The position numbers were made by a program, and so were the translations under genes. From JAPLJQ01 sp037143735 (GTDB lineage: Bacteria > Desulfobacterota > Syntrophia > Syntrophales > UBA2185): a stretch of 17,044 bases of DNA. The stretch spans positions 1 to 17,044 of the forward strand of contig JBAWYD010000052.1 in NCBI GenBank assembly GCA_037143735.1, given 5' to 3'. Below the pieces are notes generated by a model. That model searched no databases and was not told the origin of the DNA. It saw only the letters and a list, made by a program, of their open reading frames with translations. This document shows, piece after piece, positions 1 to 7,628 of the stretch (positions within the stretch are counted from its first letter, which is position 1; each line of letters opens with the position of its first letter).

Positions 1-860
1 TATGCCGCCACAACGACCTCGGCGTCATCCAGATAAAGGTTTTCCGTCCGGATGATCCTGTCTCTGTTTTTTACGATTTTCTGAATCAGGCGATTGACCA
101 TCTGTGCCTGTGTCTCTGCATTCATTCCCGGATAACCGCGCTCATCGTGCGTCAGTCCCGTGATGTGAATACGGTAACCATCCCCGCAGTTAGCCATGGG
201 GGCCACCCCGTCCTGATCCGGTCGATAGGGCAGATAATCGCCGGGAGGGACACGGGGTTTGCGTCGCTCGACCAGTTCTATCTCCCCTTCCGGGGGAATC
301 ACCACACGCTCATTCATGTGGCCGATCACCTCATCGGCCATGATGATGACGGGGATGCGGTATTGCTCGCTCAGGTTGAAGGCACGGATGGTGAAGTCGA
401 ACATTTCCTGGGGGCTTGACGGAGCAAGCACAATAACCTCATAATGGCCGTGCGAACCCCAGCGGGCCTGCATCATGTCCCCCTGGCCGACCAGCGTCGG
501 CAGGCCGGTGCTCGGCCCGGCCCGCTGCACATTACAGACCACGCAGGGCGTCTCGGTGCAGATGCCGAGACCGATATTCTCCATCATCAGTGAAAAGCCC
601 GGCCCCGACGTGCCGGTCATGGCCTTTACACCGCCCCAGCTCGCTCCCAGGATGGCCGCCATGGAGGCGATCTCGTCCTCCATCTGGATGTATAGCCCGC
701 CGATTTCCGGCAGCCTGCGCGACATGCGCTCTGCGATTTCCGTCGCGGGGGTGATGGGATATCCTGCGAAAAACCGGCAACCTGCCGCCAGAGCCCCCTC
801 GCAGCAGGCATGGTCGCCATTCATAAAATAGGTTCCCGTCAATACGGCTTTGCTCGCCAT
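1..860 (-). CDS. korA: 2-oxoacid:ferredoxin oxidoreductase alpha subunit, C-terminus beyond window
   Basis: This subunit of a thiamine-diphosphate enzyme oxidatively decarboxylates (or reductively forms) 2-oxoacids in the cytoplasm, with ferredoxin as electron carrier. About 286 residues are visible and the reading frame is still open at the window edge; family members run to about 375-385. The start is ATG behind a strong GGGAGG. Motifs seen: GYPITPAT at about 33-40, QMEDEIASM at about 59-67, GPSTGLPT at about 115-122, then GDMMQARWG. It aligns almost without gaps with the second alpha subunit in this window (5576-6727), so the two are paralogues. It follows a ferredoxin-like korD by 93 bp; korB and korC would be expected past the left edge. 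Alpha-subunit identity is firm. Substrate (2-oxoglutarate, branched-chain or other 2-oxoacid) cannot be read from the sequence, so the symbol reflects the usual gene order only. Confidence 0.88.
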   Translation of the reverse strand, partial: MASKAVLTGTYFMNGDHACCEGALAAGCRFFAGYPITPATEIAERMSRRLPEIGGLYIQMEDEIASMAAILGASWGGVKAMTGTSGPGFSLMMENIGLGICTETPCVVCNVQRAGPSTGLPTLVGQGDMMQARWGSHGHYEVIVLAPSSPQEMFDFTIRAFNLSEQYRIPVIIMADEVIGHMNERVVIPPEGEIELVERRKPRVPPGDYLPYRPDQDGVAPMANCGDGYRIHITGLTHDERGYPGMNAETQAQMVNRLIQKIVKNRDRIIRTENLYLDDAEVVVAA

Positions 861-953
861 ACATCCCTCCCTCATGAATTGTTTCAGAATGACGTTCCCT
901 CCCCCATCCCCCCCTGCCGGGAGACGGAATTATTCAGGAACCCCAAGGAGCCT

Positions 954-1226
954 TTATCTCTCCGTCCCGGTTGTTTCCTCTATAGAGTAGATCGCGAATT
1001 CAGGACACAAATCTTCGCAGAAATGACAATTGACACACTTTGATGCATTGATCACCGCAGGCGTGTAATAACCTTTGGCATTGAACATGGATGACATACG
1101 GAGGACATCCCGGGGGCAGTATTCGACGCAGAATCCGCACCCCTTGCATCGATCCTCAATAATAATCACCCTTCCCATGCTTGCCTTGATACTTTCCAGG
1201 TCCAGGGGTTTTCTCCAGTATTTCAT
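954..1226 (-). CDS. korD: Ferredoxin-type delta subunit of 2-oxoacid oxidoreductase (2x[4Fe-4S])
   Basis: A 90-residue protein with two complete CX2CX2CX3CP cluster motifs, CKGCGFCVEYCP (about 28-39) and CVNCHFCEDLCP (about 64-75), as expected for two [4Fe-4S] clusters. In four-subunit 2-oxoacid:ferredoxin oxidoreductases this subunit carries electrons from the thiamine-bound intermediate to free ferredoxin. The ATG follows AAGGGA at suitable spacing. It is the first gene of the left kor operon, directly downstream of a consensus-like promoter (1263-1291) and followed by korA. The N-terminal stretch MKYWRKPLDLES is not part of the cluster fold. A stand-alone ferredoxin is possible, but position and the paralogous korD-korA pair at 5310 make the subunit role much more likely. 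Confidence 0.87.
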   Translation of the reverse strand: MKYWRKPLDLESIKASMGRVIIIEDRCKGCGFCVEYCPRDVLRMSSMFNAKGYYTPAVINASKCVNCHFCEDLCPEFAIYSIEETTGTER

Positions 1227-1242
1227 GCAATCATCCCTTGAG

Positions 1243-1263
1243 AAAAACGTTTCGCACGTTTTT
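1243..1263. repeat. 8-bp inverted repeat over the korD transcription start
   Basis: AAAAACGT, five bases TTCGC, then ACGTTTTT: a perfect 8-bp inverted repeat touching the -10 box and covering the predicted start point. A repressor bound here would block the promoter, so an operator is plausible. It could also fold as a short hairpin in the 5' leader, but its A/T-rich outer pairs make it weak as a terminator. Confidence 0.4.
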
Positions 1264-1291
1264 TTATATGGGAAATGCGCCTATATGTCAA
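1263..1291 (-). promoter_or_regulatory. Sigma-70-type promoter for the left korD-korA operon
   Basis: On the minus strand TTGACA (1291-1286), exactly 17 bases, then TATAAA (1268-1263). The match is close to consensus and the predicted start, near 1256, lies about 30 bases before the korD ATG. It separates the kor operon from the upstream ccs genes. Seen directly; activity is inferred. Confidence 0.7.
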
Positions 1292-1344
1292 TAGCGGGGG
1301 TGGTGATCGCCATAACCGTCGCCTTGCCGCATGCGGGATGTCCT

Positions 1345-2169
1345 TTATGACTGCAGGTAACTGTGGAGACCGGGGAGGTAATTAACCCCGAGATAGGTGA
1401 ACAGCACGGCGGCAAAGCCGATGATGGCAAGGATTGCCATTCTTTTCCCCTGCCGGCCCCGGACAAATCGTGAATGCAGCATGGTTGCATAAATCAGCCA
1501 GGTGATCAAAGACCAGGTTTCCTTCGGGTCCCAGCTCCAGTATGAACCCCATGCGTAGTGCGCCCAGACAGATCCGGTCAAAATGCCCAGTGTCAAAAGA
1601 ATGAAACCCATAACGACATTATGGTGGATCAGGTCATCCATAAATTCCGTTTCCGGTAAAAAACGGGAAAAGCGCTTCACGATTTTTAAAAGATACATGA
1701 CACTGAGGCCGAAGGCGATGGTGAAGGCCGCATACCCCAGAAAACAGCTGACGACATGGCTGATGAGCCAGTTGCTCTGCAACGCCGGGATGAGAGGCTG
1801 GATCCTGCTGTTTACGTTTGGCGAAAAAGAGGCATAGGCCATGAGAAGAAATGCCAGGGGGGCAACGAAAATGCCGGCGCTCTTCAACCCGGTCCGCCAC
1901 TCGATGATCAGATAGAGGAGGATAACGGCCCAGGCGAAAAAAATCAGGGATTCATAGAAATTGGAAAGCGGCGCATGACCGATACCCAGTTGATAGGATA
2001 CCACCCATCTCAGCACAAGGGCGATTGTCTGAGCTGAAAATCCGCCAACGGTCGTCCACAAGGCAAGAAGCCCCCATAATTCCTTCCCCGTAATGAGCCT
2101 GATGAGATAGAACATGGACGCACCGAAATAGACAAAGGTGACCCAGCTCAAGATGACCGTATCGCTCAT
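1345..2169 (-). CDS. ccsB: System II cytochrome c biogenesis protein CcsB (CcsA/ResC type haem handling)
   Basis: A 274-residue polytopic membrane protein with about eight hydrophobic segments and the tryptophan-rich WWD signature WGSYWSWDPKE in the C-terminal half, which defines the haem-handling family. With ResB/Ccs1 it carries haem across the inner membrane and attaches it to CXXCH motifs of exported apocytochromes c. Histidines that may serve as haem ligands lie in ISHVVSCF and MLHSRFV. Its ATG overlaps the resB stop codon by ATGA, so the two are translationally coupled and the complex partners are made together. No thioredoxin-like ResA/CcsX or CcdA gene accompanies them here, so the apocytochrome-reducing part must be encoded elsewhere. 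Naming of the two System II genes differs between species (ccsA, resC, ccsB). Confidence 0.93.
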   Translation of the reverse strand: MSDTVILSWVTFVYFGASMFYLIRLITGKELWGLLALWTTVGGFSAQTIALVLRWVVSYQLGIGHAPLSNFYESLIFFAWAVILLYLIIEWRTGLKSAGIFVAPLAFLLMAYASFSPNVNSRIQPLIPALQSNWLISHVVSCFLGYAAFTIAFGLSVMYLLKIVKRFSRFLPETEFMDDLIHHNVVMGFILLTLGILTGSVWAHYAWGSYWSWDPKETWSLITWLIYATMLHSRFVRGRQGKRMAILAIIGFAAVLFTYLGVNYLPGLHSYLQS

Positions 2170-3341
2170 GTTTCAACGCCCGTATCTTTGATCATCGTCA
2201 TCATCCGTTCCATTTCCCTTTGCAGACCCAGTGAATCACGATTGGTCCTGCCGGCTATGCTGATCGCTGTTCGATCTCCCCGCGCCTCCACCGATATCCA
2301 TATCCGCCGGTGAGATGTAAAGAAGACCACCATGAACCCGGCGACCAGCAGGAAGGCGCCGGATGCAACAATCGGAAGACCCGGATCATGGGCGACCTGC
2401 AATCCGGTGTAATATTTACTACCCACGTAATCAAGGGGAAAAACGCGGCGATGGATATTCCCCTTTCCTCTTCTGAAGCTCAGGGATATTTTACCGTCCG
2501 GCGCCGTGCCGTAGCTCGACTGGTAAAAGCGGATTCCCTCAAAGCTAATAGGATGATTGACCAATAATGATCCCTGATGGACGACACGTCCGTTTTTCAA
2601 AAACGTCAGATCCGAGCGATATTCCCTGGGGGCGCCGTTTTCATAAAAATCCACGCTAAACCGCTCGCAGCGAACGGTAAAATCCAGCTTTTTTATTCCC
2701 CCGTCCCCCTTGAGCTGAACCGTATCGGTGGCCTCTCCCTCCGACACGCGGACGTGGGCGTTGAATCCGAACAGGGCGCCCGCAACAGCCCCTCCAATGA
2801 TGACCAGGATGCTCAGGTGAATCACATAAACGCCAAAATGAGAGAGTCGGCCCTTTTCACCATACAGAAAGTCGCCCCGCGCCGTTTCCTTTTGTTCCAC
2901 CTTGCCGTATTTCTTTTTCAGCAGACCTTCCAGTCGCTGAAGGGCGCTGTCGCGCCTCTCCTCTGTCATAATTGTCATCACATCCGTCATGTCTTCAAGA
3001 GACGTAAATGCATCCGGAAAGGCTTTCGCCCGAAATGACTTCCATGTAACGGGAAAGCGGGAAAGCGAGCAGCTCACGAGATTCAGGGAGAGAAACCCCA
3101 GAAGCAGGAAAAACCAGACGGAGTGGTACAGATCGAAGACCTGCATCTTCTGAAGGATGGCGGCCCATCCCGGCGGGATGCGCCGGGCGAGCTCCCGGGC
3201 GGCGTCCTGCTGGGGTATAAGGGAACCGGCAACGGCCAGAAGAACAATGAGGATTAAAAGGATAACGGCAAGATTGAAAGATGAAAACAACGACCACAGG
3301 ACATTCTTCTTCACATTCGGGATGTTTTCTTTGCGCTTCAT
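2166..3341 (-). CDS. resB: System II cytochrome c biogenesis protein ResB/Ccs1
   Basis: Membrane partner of CcsB in System II cytochrome c synthesis. From the chosen start it has 391 residues. Hydrophobic segments: near 20-40 (ending GSLIPQ), near 75-95, near 170-190 (VYVIHLSILVIIGGAV) and near 320-345, with a large periplasmic domain between the last two. That four-segment pattern with a big loop is typical of ResB/Ccs1; many homologues are longer, so this is a compact form. A GTG at 3347 gives two extra residues, but the ATG at 3341 is preferred because AAGG lies five bases before it, while the GTG has no Shine-Dalgarno sequence. First gene of a two-gene operon with promoter 3418-3445 and a leader of about 70 nt. 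Confidence 0.9.
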   Translation of the reverse strand: MKRKENIPNVKKNVLWSLFSSFNLAVILLILIVLLAVAGSLIPQQDAARELARRIPPGWAAILQKMQVFDLYHSVWFFLLLGFLSLNLVSCSLSRFPVTWKSFRAKAFPDAFTSLEDMTDVMTIMTEERRDSALQRLEGLLKKKYGKVEQKETARGDFLYGEKGRLSHFGVYVIHLSILVIIGGAVAGALFGFNAHVRVSEGEATDTVQLKGDGGIKKLDFTVRCERFSVDFYENGAPREYRSDLTFLKNGRVVHQGSLLVNHPISFEGIRFYQSSYGTAPDGKISLSFRRGKGNIHRRVFPLDYVGSKYYTGLQVAHDPGLPIVASGAFLLVAGFMVVFFTSHRRIWISVEARGDRTAISIAGRTNRDSLGLQREMERMMTMIKDTGVET

Positions 3342-3417
3342 TGTCACCTTCAGGAAAATATTAAGGCCCAGAGGATGTGACCGAAAAGGAAAAGACAGCG
3401 CTGGTAAATGCGTTTTT

Positions 3418-3445
3418 ATGATACTTGAATAGACCGGGATGTCAA
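3418..3445 (-). promoter_or_regulatory. Sigma-70-type promoter for resB-ccsB
   Basis: Minus strand: TTGACA (3445-3440), 16 bases, TATCAT (3423-3418). The predicted start near 3411 gives a leader of about 70 nt to resB. A plus-strand TATGAT (3417-3422) lies over the same -10 bases, so a second promoter facing the other way is conceivable but has only a poor -35 (AAGACA at 3392). Confidence 0.65.
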
Positions 3446-3684
3446 CGGTTTTCTCCTGTCACAAAGGCATCGCGAAAGCCTTTCGCAACCGTCCAATACA
3501 GGCAGGGTGGGAAAACCCATCGCCATGCGACGCTCGCCGGTTAATTCAAGGCGTTGCGGGTCGCCTCCCGGCCAACGGTATGGTTTCTCTTGACAGAATT
3601 TGCATTTTAAGCCATTTATCAAAATGTATAATAAAATCGTTAAGTCTTACCATCAGAACAGCGCCACGAACCGGGGGTTTTGCC
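3446..3684. other. Gene-free spacer between divergent resB and aldehyde dehydrogenase, with nested inverted repeats
   Basis: With the ccs promoter this makes about 340 bp without a convincing gene. An open frame crosses it on the plus strand, but its translation has no resemblance to an aldehyde dehydrogenase N-terminus. Inverted repeats seen: GCGAAA/TTTCGC (3472-3486, 3-nt loop), TGGG/CCCA (3508-3519) and GCCGG/CCGGC (3536-3572) enclosing GGCG/CGCC (3550-3565). The 3' end turns A/T rich before the dehydrogenase start. No riboswitch class was recognised. It could be a structured leader or simply a protein-binding region. Confidence 0.45.
3605..3632 (+). promoter_or_regulatory. Possible promoter for the aldehyde dehydrogenase
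   Basis: A perfect TATAAT (3627-3632) stands 53 bases before the chosen ATG, inside an A/T-rich stretch. The -35 at proper spacing is only TTTTAA (3605-3610, 16-base spacer). A perfect TTGACA at 3590-3595 is 31 bases away, too far to pair with it. The weak -35 suggests either low activity or an activator. Confidence 0.4.
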
Positions 3685-5118
3685 ATGAACACTTATGACA
3701 TCTATGTTGGGGGAACTTTCAAAAAAACGGACGAGGTTTTACAGGTTGTCAATCCCTATACCGGCCTGGTATTTGCTGAGACCTACCTTGGCGGTGAAAA
3801 AGACCTTGAGGCCGCCATTGTAAAAGCTCTGTCCGTTGAAAACGTCATGAGAGAACTGAGTTCATTCCAGCGTTACAAAATCCTTTGCCATATCTCAAAA
3901 GAAATAACCCGTAAGAAGGATCACCTGTCCAGCGTTCTGGCACAGGAAGCGGGCAAACCCCTCGTCTATGCAGCCGCCGAAATTGATCGTTCAGCCCAGA
4001 CTTTCCTTATTGCGGCAGAGGAATCGAAAAGGCTCCCCAGAGAGTATATCAGCCTCGACTGGAGCCCCGCCGGTATAAACAGGGAAGGAATCGTTAAATA
4101 TTTCCCCATCGGCCTGGTGGCCGGAATTTCTCCGTTTAACTTTCCGATGAACCTTGCATCCCATAAAATTGCACCGGCCATGGCAGCGGGATGCCCCATC
4201 ATATTAAAACCGGCATCCGCAACCCCCCTGTCGACACTTGAACTGGCCAAAATCGTGGACGAAACGCCGCTGCCGAAAGGGGCGTTGTCCATCATCCCCA
4301 TGAGCAGATCAACGGGAGAAAAGCTCGTGACTGATGAAAGATTCAAGTTGCTCACGTTTACAGGATCTCCCGAAGTCGGCTGGCAGATGAAGAAACAGGC
4401 TGGCAAGAAAAAGGTGGTTCTTGAACTGGGAGGCAATGCCGGCGTCATCGTGACCGGGAGCGCCGACATCGATTTTGCCGTTAAAAGATGCCTCATCGGC
4501 GGTTTTGCTTACTCCGGGCAGGTTTGTATTCATGCCCAGAGGCTTTTTGTGGAAAAACCGGTTTTTGACGAATTTACGGAAAAATTTGTTGAGGGCGCGA
4601 AGAACTTGAAATGGGGCGATCCCCTGGATCCGAAAACGCAAATCTCCGTCATGATTGATGAACCAAACGCGAAGAGGGTTGGGACCTGGGTAAGGGAAGC
4701 CGTTGACGGCGGCGCGAGGCTCCTCTGTGGCGGGAACAAAAACGGTCCGTTCTTCGAACCCACCGTTCTGAGCCATACGGAAGCATCCATGAAGGTGAAC
4801 TGCCTTGAAATTTTCGGACCTGTTGTCACGCTGGAACCTTATAAGGACTTCCAGGAAGCCGTTCGGTCGGTAAACGACACGCCTTTCGGACTCCAGGCAG
4901 GGGTCTTTACAAACCGTCTGGACGAAATCAATATGGCGTTTGATCGATTGGATGTCGGAGGCGTCATCATTAATGACGTGCCGACATTCCGTGTTGACCA
5001 CATGCCCTACGGGGGGATCAAAGATTCCGGCCTGGGCCGGGAAGGGGTCAAATATGCCATATACGACATGATGGAGCCGAAAATTCTTGTTCAGCCATCT
5101 TCTTATAATTCAGCGTGA
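3685..5118 (+). CDS. NAD(P)-dependent aldehyde dehydrogenase
   Basis: A 477-residue cytoplasmic aldehyde dehydrogenase superfamily member of normal length, oxidising an aldehyde to a carboxylate with NAD(P). All key residues are present: N152 in SPFNFP, K175 in LKPAS, the cofactor loop FTGSPEVG (225-232), general base E247 in LELGG, nucleophile C281 in GQVCIHAQR and E375 in EIFGPV. The C-terminal YGGIKDSGLGREG (442-454) is also standard. The frame is open from 3439, but similarity begins at MNTYDIYVGG, so ATG 3685 is chosen; its Shine-Dalgarno (GGGGG) is poor. The family look is closest to lactaldehyde/succinate-semialdehyde/GAPN-type enzymes; substrate unknown. The kor operon begins 191 bp downstream on the same strand, so shared carbon flow is possible but unproven. 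Confidence 0.92.
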   Translation: MNTYDIYVGGTFKKTDEVLQVVNPYTGLVFAETYLGGEKDLEAAIVKALSVENVMRELSSFQRYKILCHISKEITRKKDHLSSVLAQEAGKPLVYAAAEIDRSAQTFLIAAEESKRLPREYISLDWSPAGINREGIVKYFPIGLVAGISPFNFPMNLASHKIAPAMAAGCPIILKPASATPLSTLELAKIVDETPLPKGALSIIPMSRSTGEKLVTDERFKLLTFTGSPEVGWQMKKQAGKKKVVLELGGNAGVIVTGSADIDFAVKRCLIGGFAYSGQVCIHAQRLFVEKPVFDEFTEKFVEGAKNLKWGDPLDPKTQISVMIDEPNAKRVGTWVREAVDGGARLLCGGNKNGPFFEPTVLSHTEASMKVNCLEIFGPVVTLEPYKDFQEAVRSVNDTPFGLQAGVFTNRLDEINMAFDRLDVGGVIINDVPTFRVDHMPYGGIKDSGLGREGVKYAIYDMMEPKILVQPSSYNSA

Positions 5119-5309
5119 CAAAATCCAACTTGACTTAAAATCCAATGTCATGTTAGTGACGCCGCATATTTAAAGCCGGTTAGGCATTGAACTTCCTGCC
5201 TTTTTAAAGATTTCCAGGCCGAATGACGATTGTCCTGATTTATCCGGAACGAAAGAAGATGCTTGCAGTTGCGTTTATAGATAGCCACGCCGGGAAGAAA
5301 AAAATTGAA

Positions 5310-5579
5310 ATGACAGCTAAGTCTAAAAGTTCTGCAGAAAAAAACACCGCGAAACGCAAGAAATCATATACCCCCGTGATTATTCCCGCGTGGTGTAAAT
5401 CCTGCGGTATTTGCAGCGCTTTCTGTCCCAAAAAAGTGATTGGATGTGATGATACGGGGGCTCCCGTCATAGAAAAGCCTGATGAATGCATTGGGTGCCG
5501 CTTCTGCGAACTGCACTGCCCGGATTTCGCCATTACGGTTCAAGAGCGCAACAGAGAAACGCAGGGAAATCGGTCATGA
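5310..5579 (+). CDS. korD: Ferredoxin-type delta subunit of 2-oxoacid oxidoreductase (2x[4Fe-4S])
   Basis: Electron-transfer subunit with two [4Fe-4S] motifs, CKSCGICSAFCP and CIGCRFCELHCP, separated as in the left korD. The stop overlaps the korA start by ATGA. From ATG 5310 it has 89 residues, beginning with a lysine/serine-rich tail before the ferredoxin fold. The frame extends up to ATG 5223 (118 residues), with another ATG at 5259 behind GAAAGAAG; the extra N-terminal residues do not look like the family, so the start is uncertain. First gene of a complete korDABC operon. Confidence 0.85.
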   Translation: MTAKSKSSAEKNTAKRKKSYTPVIIPAWCKSCGICSAFCPKKVIGCDDTGAPVIEKPDECIGCRFCELHCPDFAITVQERNRETQGNRS

Positions 5580-6727
5580 CCGGCATGAGATCAAAAAAAA
5601 GAAGCCTGCTGATGCAGGGCAATGAAGCAATCGTGGAAGGCGCCATCGCTGCGGGATGCCGTTTTTTCGCTGGTTATCCCATCACACCCGCTTCAGAAAT
5701 CAGTGAAAGATTTTCCGTCCGGATGCCCCAGGTTGACGGGGTGTTTATCCAGATGGAAGATGAAATTGCCAGTATGGGTGCCGTCATCGGCGCCTCCCTG
5801 GCCGGGGTCAAGAGCATGACGGCAACAAGCGGGCCGGGATTTTCCCTCATGTCCGAAAATATCGGATTTGCCTGCATGACAGAAGTCCCCTGTGTTTTAG
5901 TCAATGTCATGCGGGGCGGTCCGAGCACCGGTCTTCCGACGCAGCCATCCCAGGGGGATGTCATGCAGGCCCGATGGGGAACGCACGGTGATCACCCCAT
6001 CATCGTTTTAGCCGTTTCAACGGTGCGTGACTGCTTCGAAATAACCGTTGCGGCATTCAATCTGTCGGAAAAATACCGGGTTCCTGTGATCATTCTGTCC
6101 GACGAGGTTGTCGCCCATACCCGTGAAACCGTCACGCTGCCCACGGCTGGCAACATTGAAGTAGCCGACAGAATCAAGCCCGCCATGCCGCCCGAATGGT
6201 ATGTCCCTTATGAGGATAGTAGCCTGGGAGTGCCGCCCATGGCGGCCTTCGGAGAAGGCTACCATCACCACGTCACGGGACTCGCCCACGATGTCCGCGG
6301 TTTTCCCACACAGCGAACCGATGAGATAAAGGCATTGATGAACCGGCTGTTCCGTAAAATTACCCGGGGCTTCCACGAGATTCAGATGGTTAAACCCTTT
6401 ATGATGGACGACGCGGAAGTGGCAGTGATTGCCTATGGTTCTGTGGCCCGCTCGGCCCGTCAGGCAGTCACGGAAGCCCGACAGATTGGTATCAATGCGG
6501 GACTGCTGCAGCTGATCACGCTTTTCCCGTTTCCCCGTCATCACGTCGAAGACGTTTTAGGCCGCTGCCGGGCGGTCCTTGTGCCGGAAATGAACATGGG
6601 ACAGATCAGCCGGGAAGTAAAACGGGTTAATCAGACAGGTTCCCGGGTAGAAAAATACAACCGTGTGGATGGCCAGTTGATTACGCCCGAAGAAATTTAC
6701 GGCAAACTCATAAAAATGCGAACGTGA
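5576..6727 (+). CDS. korA: 2-oxoacid:ferredoxin oxidoreductase alpha subunit
   Basis: Alpha subunit (383 residues, full family length) of the thiamine-diphosphate enzyme that interconverts a 2-oxoacid plus CoA with acyl-CoA, CO2 and reduced ferredoxin. Motifs: AGYPITPASE (32-41), QMEDEIASMGAVIGAS (59-74), GPSTGLPTQPSQGD (115-128) and QARWGTHGDH (131-140). The C-terminal third carries the domain II region (AVIAYGSVARSARQAV). The ATG at 5576 overlaps the korD stop; an alternative ATG at 5585 would remove three residues. It is a clear paralogue of the truncated alpha subunit at 1-860; the pair diverge most in the residues after GLPT (QPSQGD here, LVGQGD there) and in the surface after residue 140. 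The separate korC and korD genes mark the four-subunit form. Substrate class is inferred from gene order only. Confidence 0.93.
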   Translation: MTGMRSKKRSLLMQGNEAIVEGAIAAGCRFFAGYPITPASEISERFSVRMPQVDGVFIQMEDEIASMGAVIGASLAGVKSMTATSGPGFSLMSENIGFACMTEVPCVLVNVMRGGPSTGLPTQPSQGDVMQARWGTHGDHPIIVLAVSTVRDCFEITVAAFNLSEKYRVPVIILSDEVVAHTRETVTLPTAGNIEVADRIKPAMPPEWYVPYEDSSLGVPPMAAFGEGYHHHVTGLAHDVRGFPTQRTDEIKALMNRLFRKITRGFHEIQMVKPFMMDDAEVAVIAYGSVARSARQAVTEARQIGINAGLLQLITLFPFPRHHVEDVLGRCRAVLVPEMNMGQISREVKRVNQTGSRVEKYNRVDGQLITPEEIYGKLIKMRT

Positions 6728-6737
6728 GAAAGCACTA

Positions 6738-7577
6738 ATGTCCGAAGAAGTCACCAGATTAACCCATAAATATCTGCGTCACGATAAAAAATTTCCTCAC
6801 ATATGGTGTCCCGGCTGCGGAAACGGCATTGTGCTGGGTGCCCTGATTCGAGCCATTGACCGATCCGGTTTGAGAAAGGACGATGTCGTTCTCGTATCCG
6901 GTATCGGATGTTCGGGCCGCATGACCGTATATGCAGACTTCAACACCCTGCATACGACCCACGGGCGCGCTTTGACGTTTGCGACGGGGATCAAGCTTTC
7001 GAAGCCATCCCTTAAGGTGATTGTGATCATGGGCGACGGAGACGCCACCGCCATCGGCGGCAATCATTTTATTCATGCTGCACGGCGCAATATGGATTTG
7101 ACGGCGATCATCATCAACAACCAGATTTACGGCATGACGGGGGGGCAGCATTCGCCAACGACGCCGCCCGGATGTACCACGACGACCACCCCGTACGGGC
7201 AGATCGAAAGTGCGTTCAATATTTCGGAACTGGCAGCGGTTGCCGGAGCATCGTTTGTCGGTCGCGGCACGGTCTATCATGCACAACTTCTCGACCGGCT
7301 GATCGAAAAAGCCATTCTGAAAAAAGGATTCAGTGTTGTAGAGGTTCTGTCAAATTGCCATGTTCAATTCGGAAGAAGAAACATGATGGGAAGCCCGGCA
7401 AAGATGCTGATGTGGTTGAAAGATTATGCCGTCCCCGTGGAGAAGGCGAAAGAACTGTCGCCTGAAGATTTAAAAGGAAGGGCTACCATCGGTGTTCTGA
7501 CGGACATCGAAAAGCCGTCATATCTGGAAAATTATCAGAAAATGTGTGCGGGCATTAACGTTTCACGAAAGAAGTGA
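6738..7577 (+). CDS. korB: 2-oxoacid:ferredoxin oxidoreductase beta subunit (thiamine diphosphate binding)
   Basis: 279 residues, normal length for the beta subunit that binds thiamine diphosphate and Mg2+. The thiamine signature is GDGD (99-102) followed about 25 residues on by NNQIYGMTGGQ (127-137). An N-terminal WCPGCGNG (23-30) is typical of the family. The substrate-region loop SPTTPPGCTTTTTPYG follows, as in 2-oxoglutarate/2-oxoisovalerate-type enzymes rather than the pyruvate enzyme. The gene starts 10 bp after korA, so it belongs to the same operon and forms the catalytic core with KorA. Confidence 0.94.
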   Translation: MSEEVTRLTHKYLRHDKKFPHIWCPGCGNGIVLGALIRAIDRSGLRKDDVVLVSGIGCSGRMTVYADFNTLHTTHGRALTFATGIKLSKPSLKVIVIMGDGDATAIGGNHFIHAARRNMDLTAIIINNQIYGMTGGQHSPTTPPGCTTTTTPYGQIESAFNISELAAVAGASFVGRGTVYHAQLLDRLIEKAILKKGFSVVEVLSNCHVQFGRRNMMGSPAKMLMWLKDYAVPVEKAKELSPEDLKGRATIGVLTDIEKPSYLENYQKMCAGINVSRKK

Positions 7578-7628
7578 GACGTTTTTTATACATACTCGTT
7601 ATTTTTGAGAGCTTGAAAAGGACGCAGG

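Noticed and set aside
1327..1336. CCGCATGCGG palindrome after ccsB as a terminator.
   Set aside because: It is only a 10-bp palindrome with no loop and no following T-run.
3446..3600. Cyclic-di-GMP (GEMM) or another known riboswitch upstream of the aldehyde dehydrogenase.
   Set aside because: Some fragments (CAAAGGCA, GACGC) look similar, but the core motifs are not in the right order or spacing.
3590..3632. Perfect TTGACA and perfect TATAAT upstream of the aldehyde dehydrogenase.
   Set aside because: They are 31 bases apart, so they cannot form one promoter.
3439..3684. N-terminal extension of the aldehyde dehydrogenase frame (82 extra residues).
   Set aside because: The extension has no family similarity, runs through inverted repeats and the promoter region, and the normal family start is MNTYDIYVGG at 3685.
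4309..5001. Long antisense frame within the aldehyde dehydrogenase gene, and similar ones opposite korA and korB (6017-6544, 6759-7286).
   Set aside because: They are shadows of conserved genes on the other strand, without ribosome sites or recognisable domains.
5182..5205. AGGCA/TGCCT followed by T's, as a terminator after the aldehyde dehydrogenase.
   Set aside because: The stem has only five pairs with a 10-nt loop; too weak to call, so read-through into korD remains possible.
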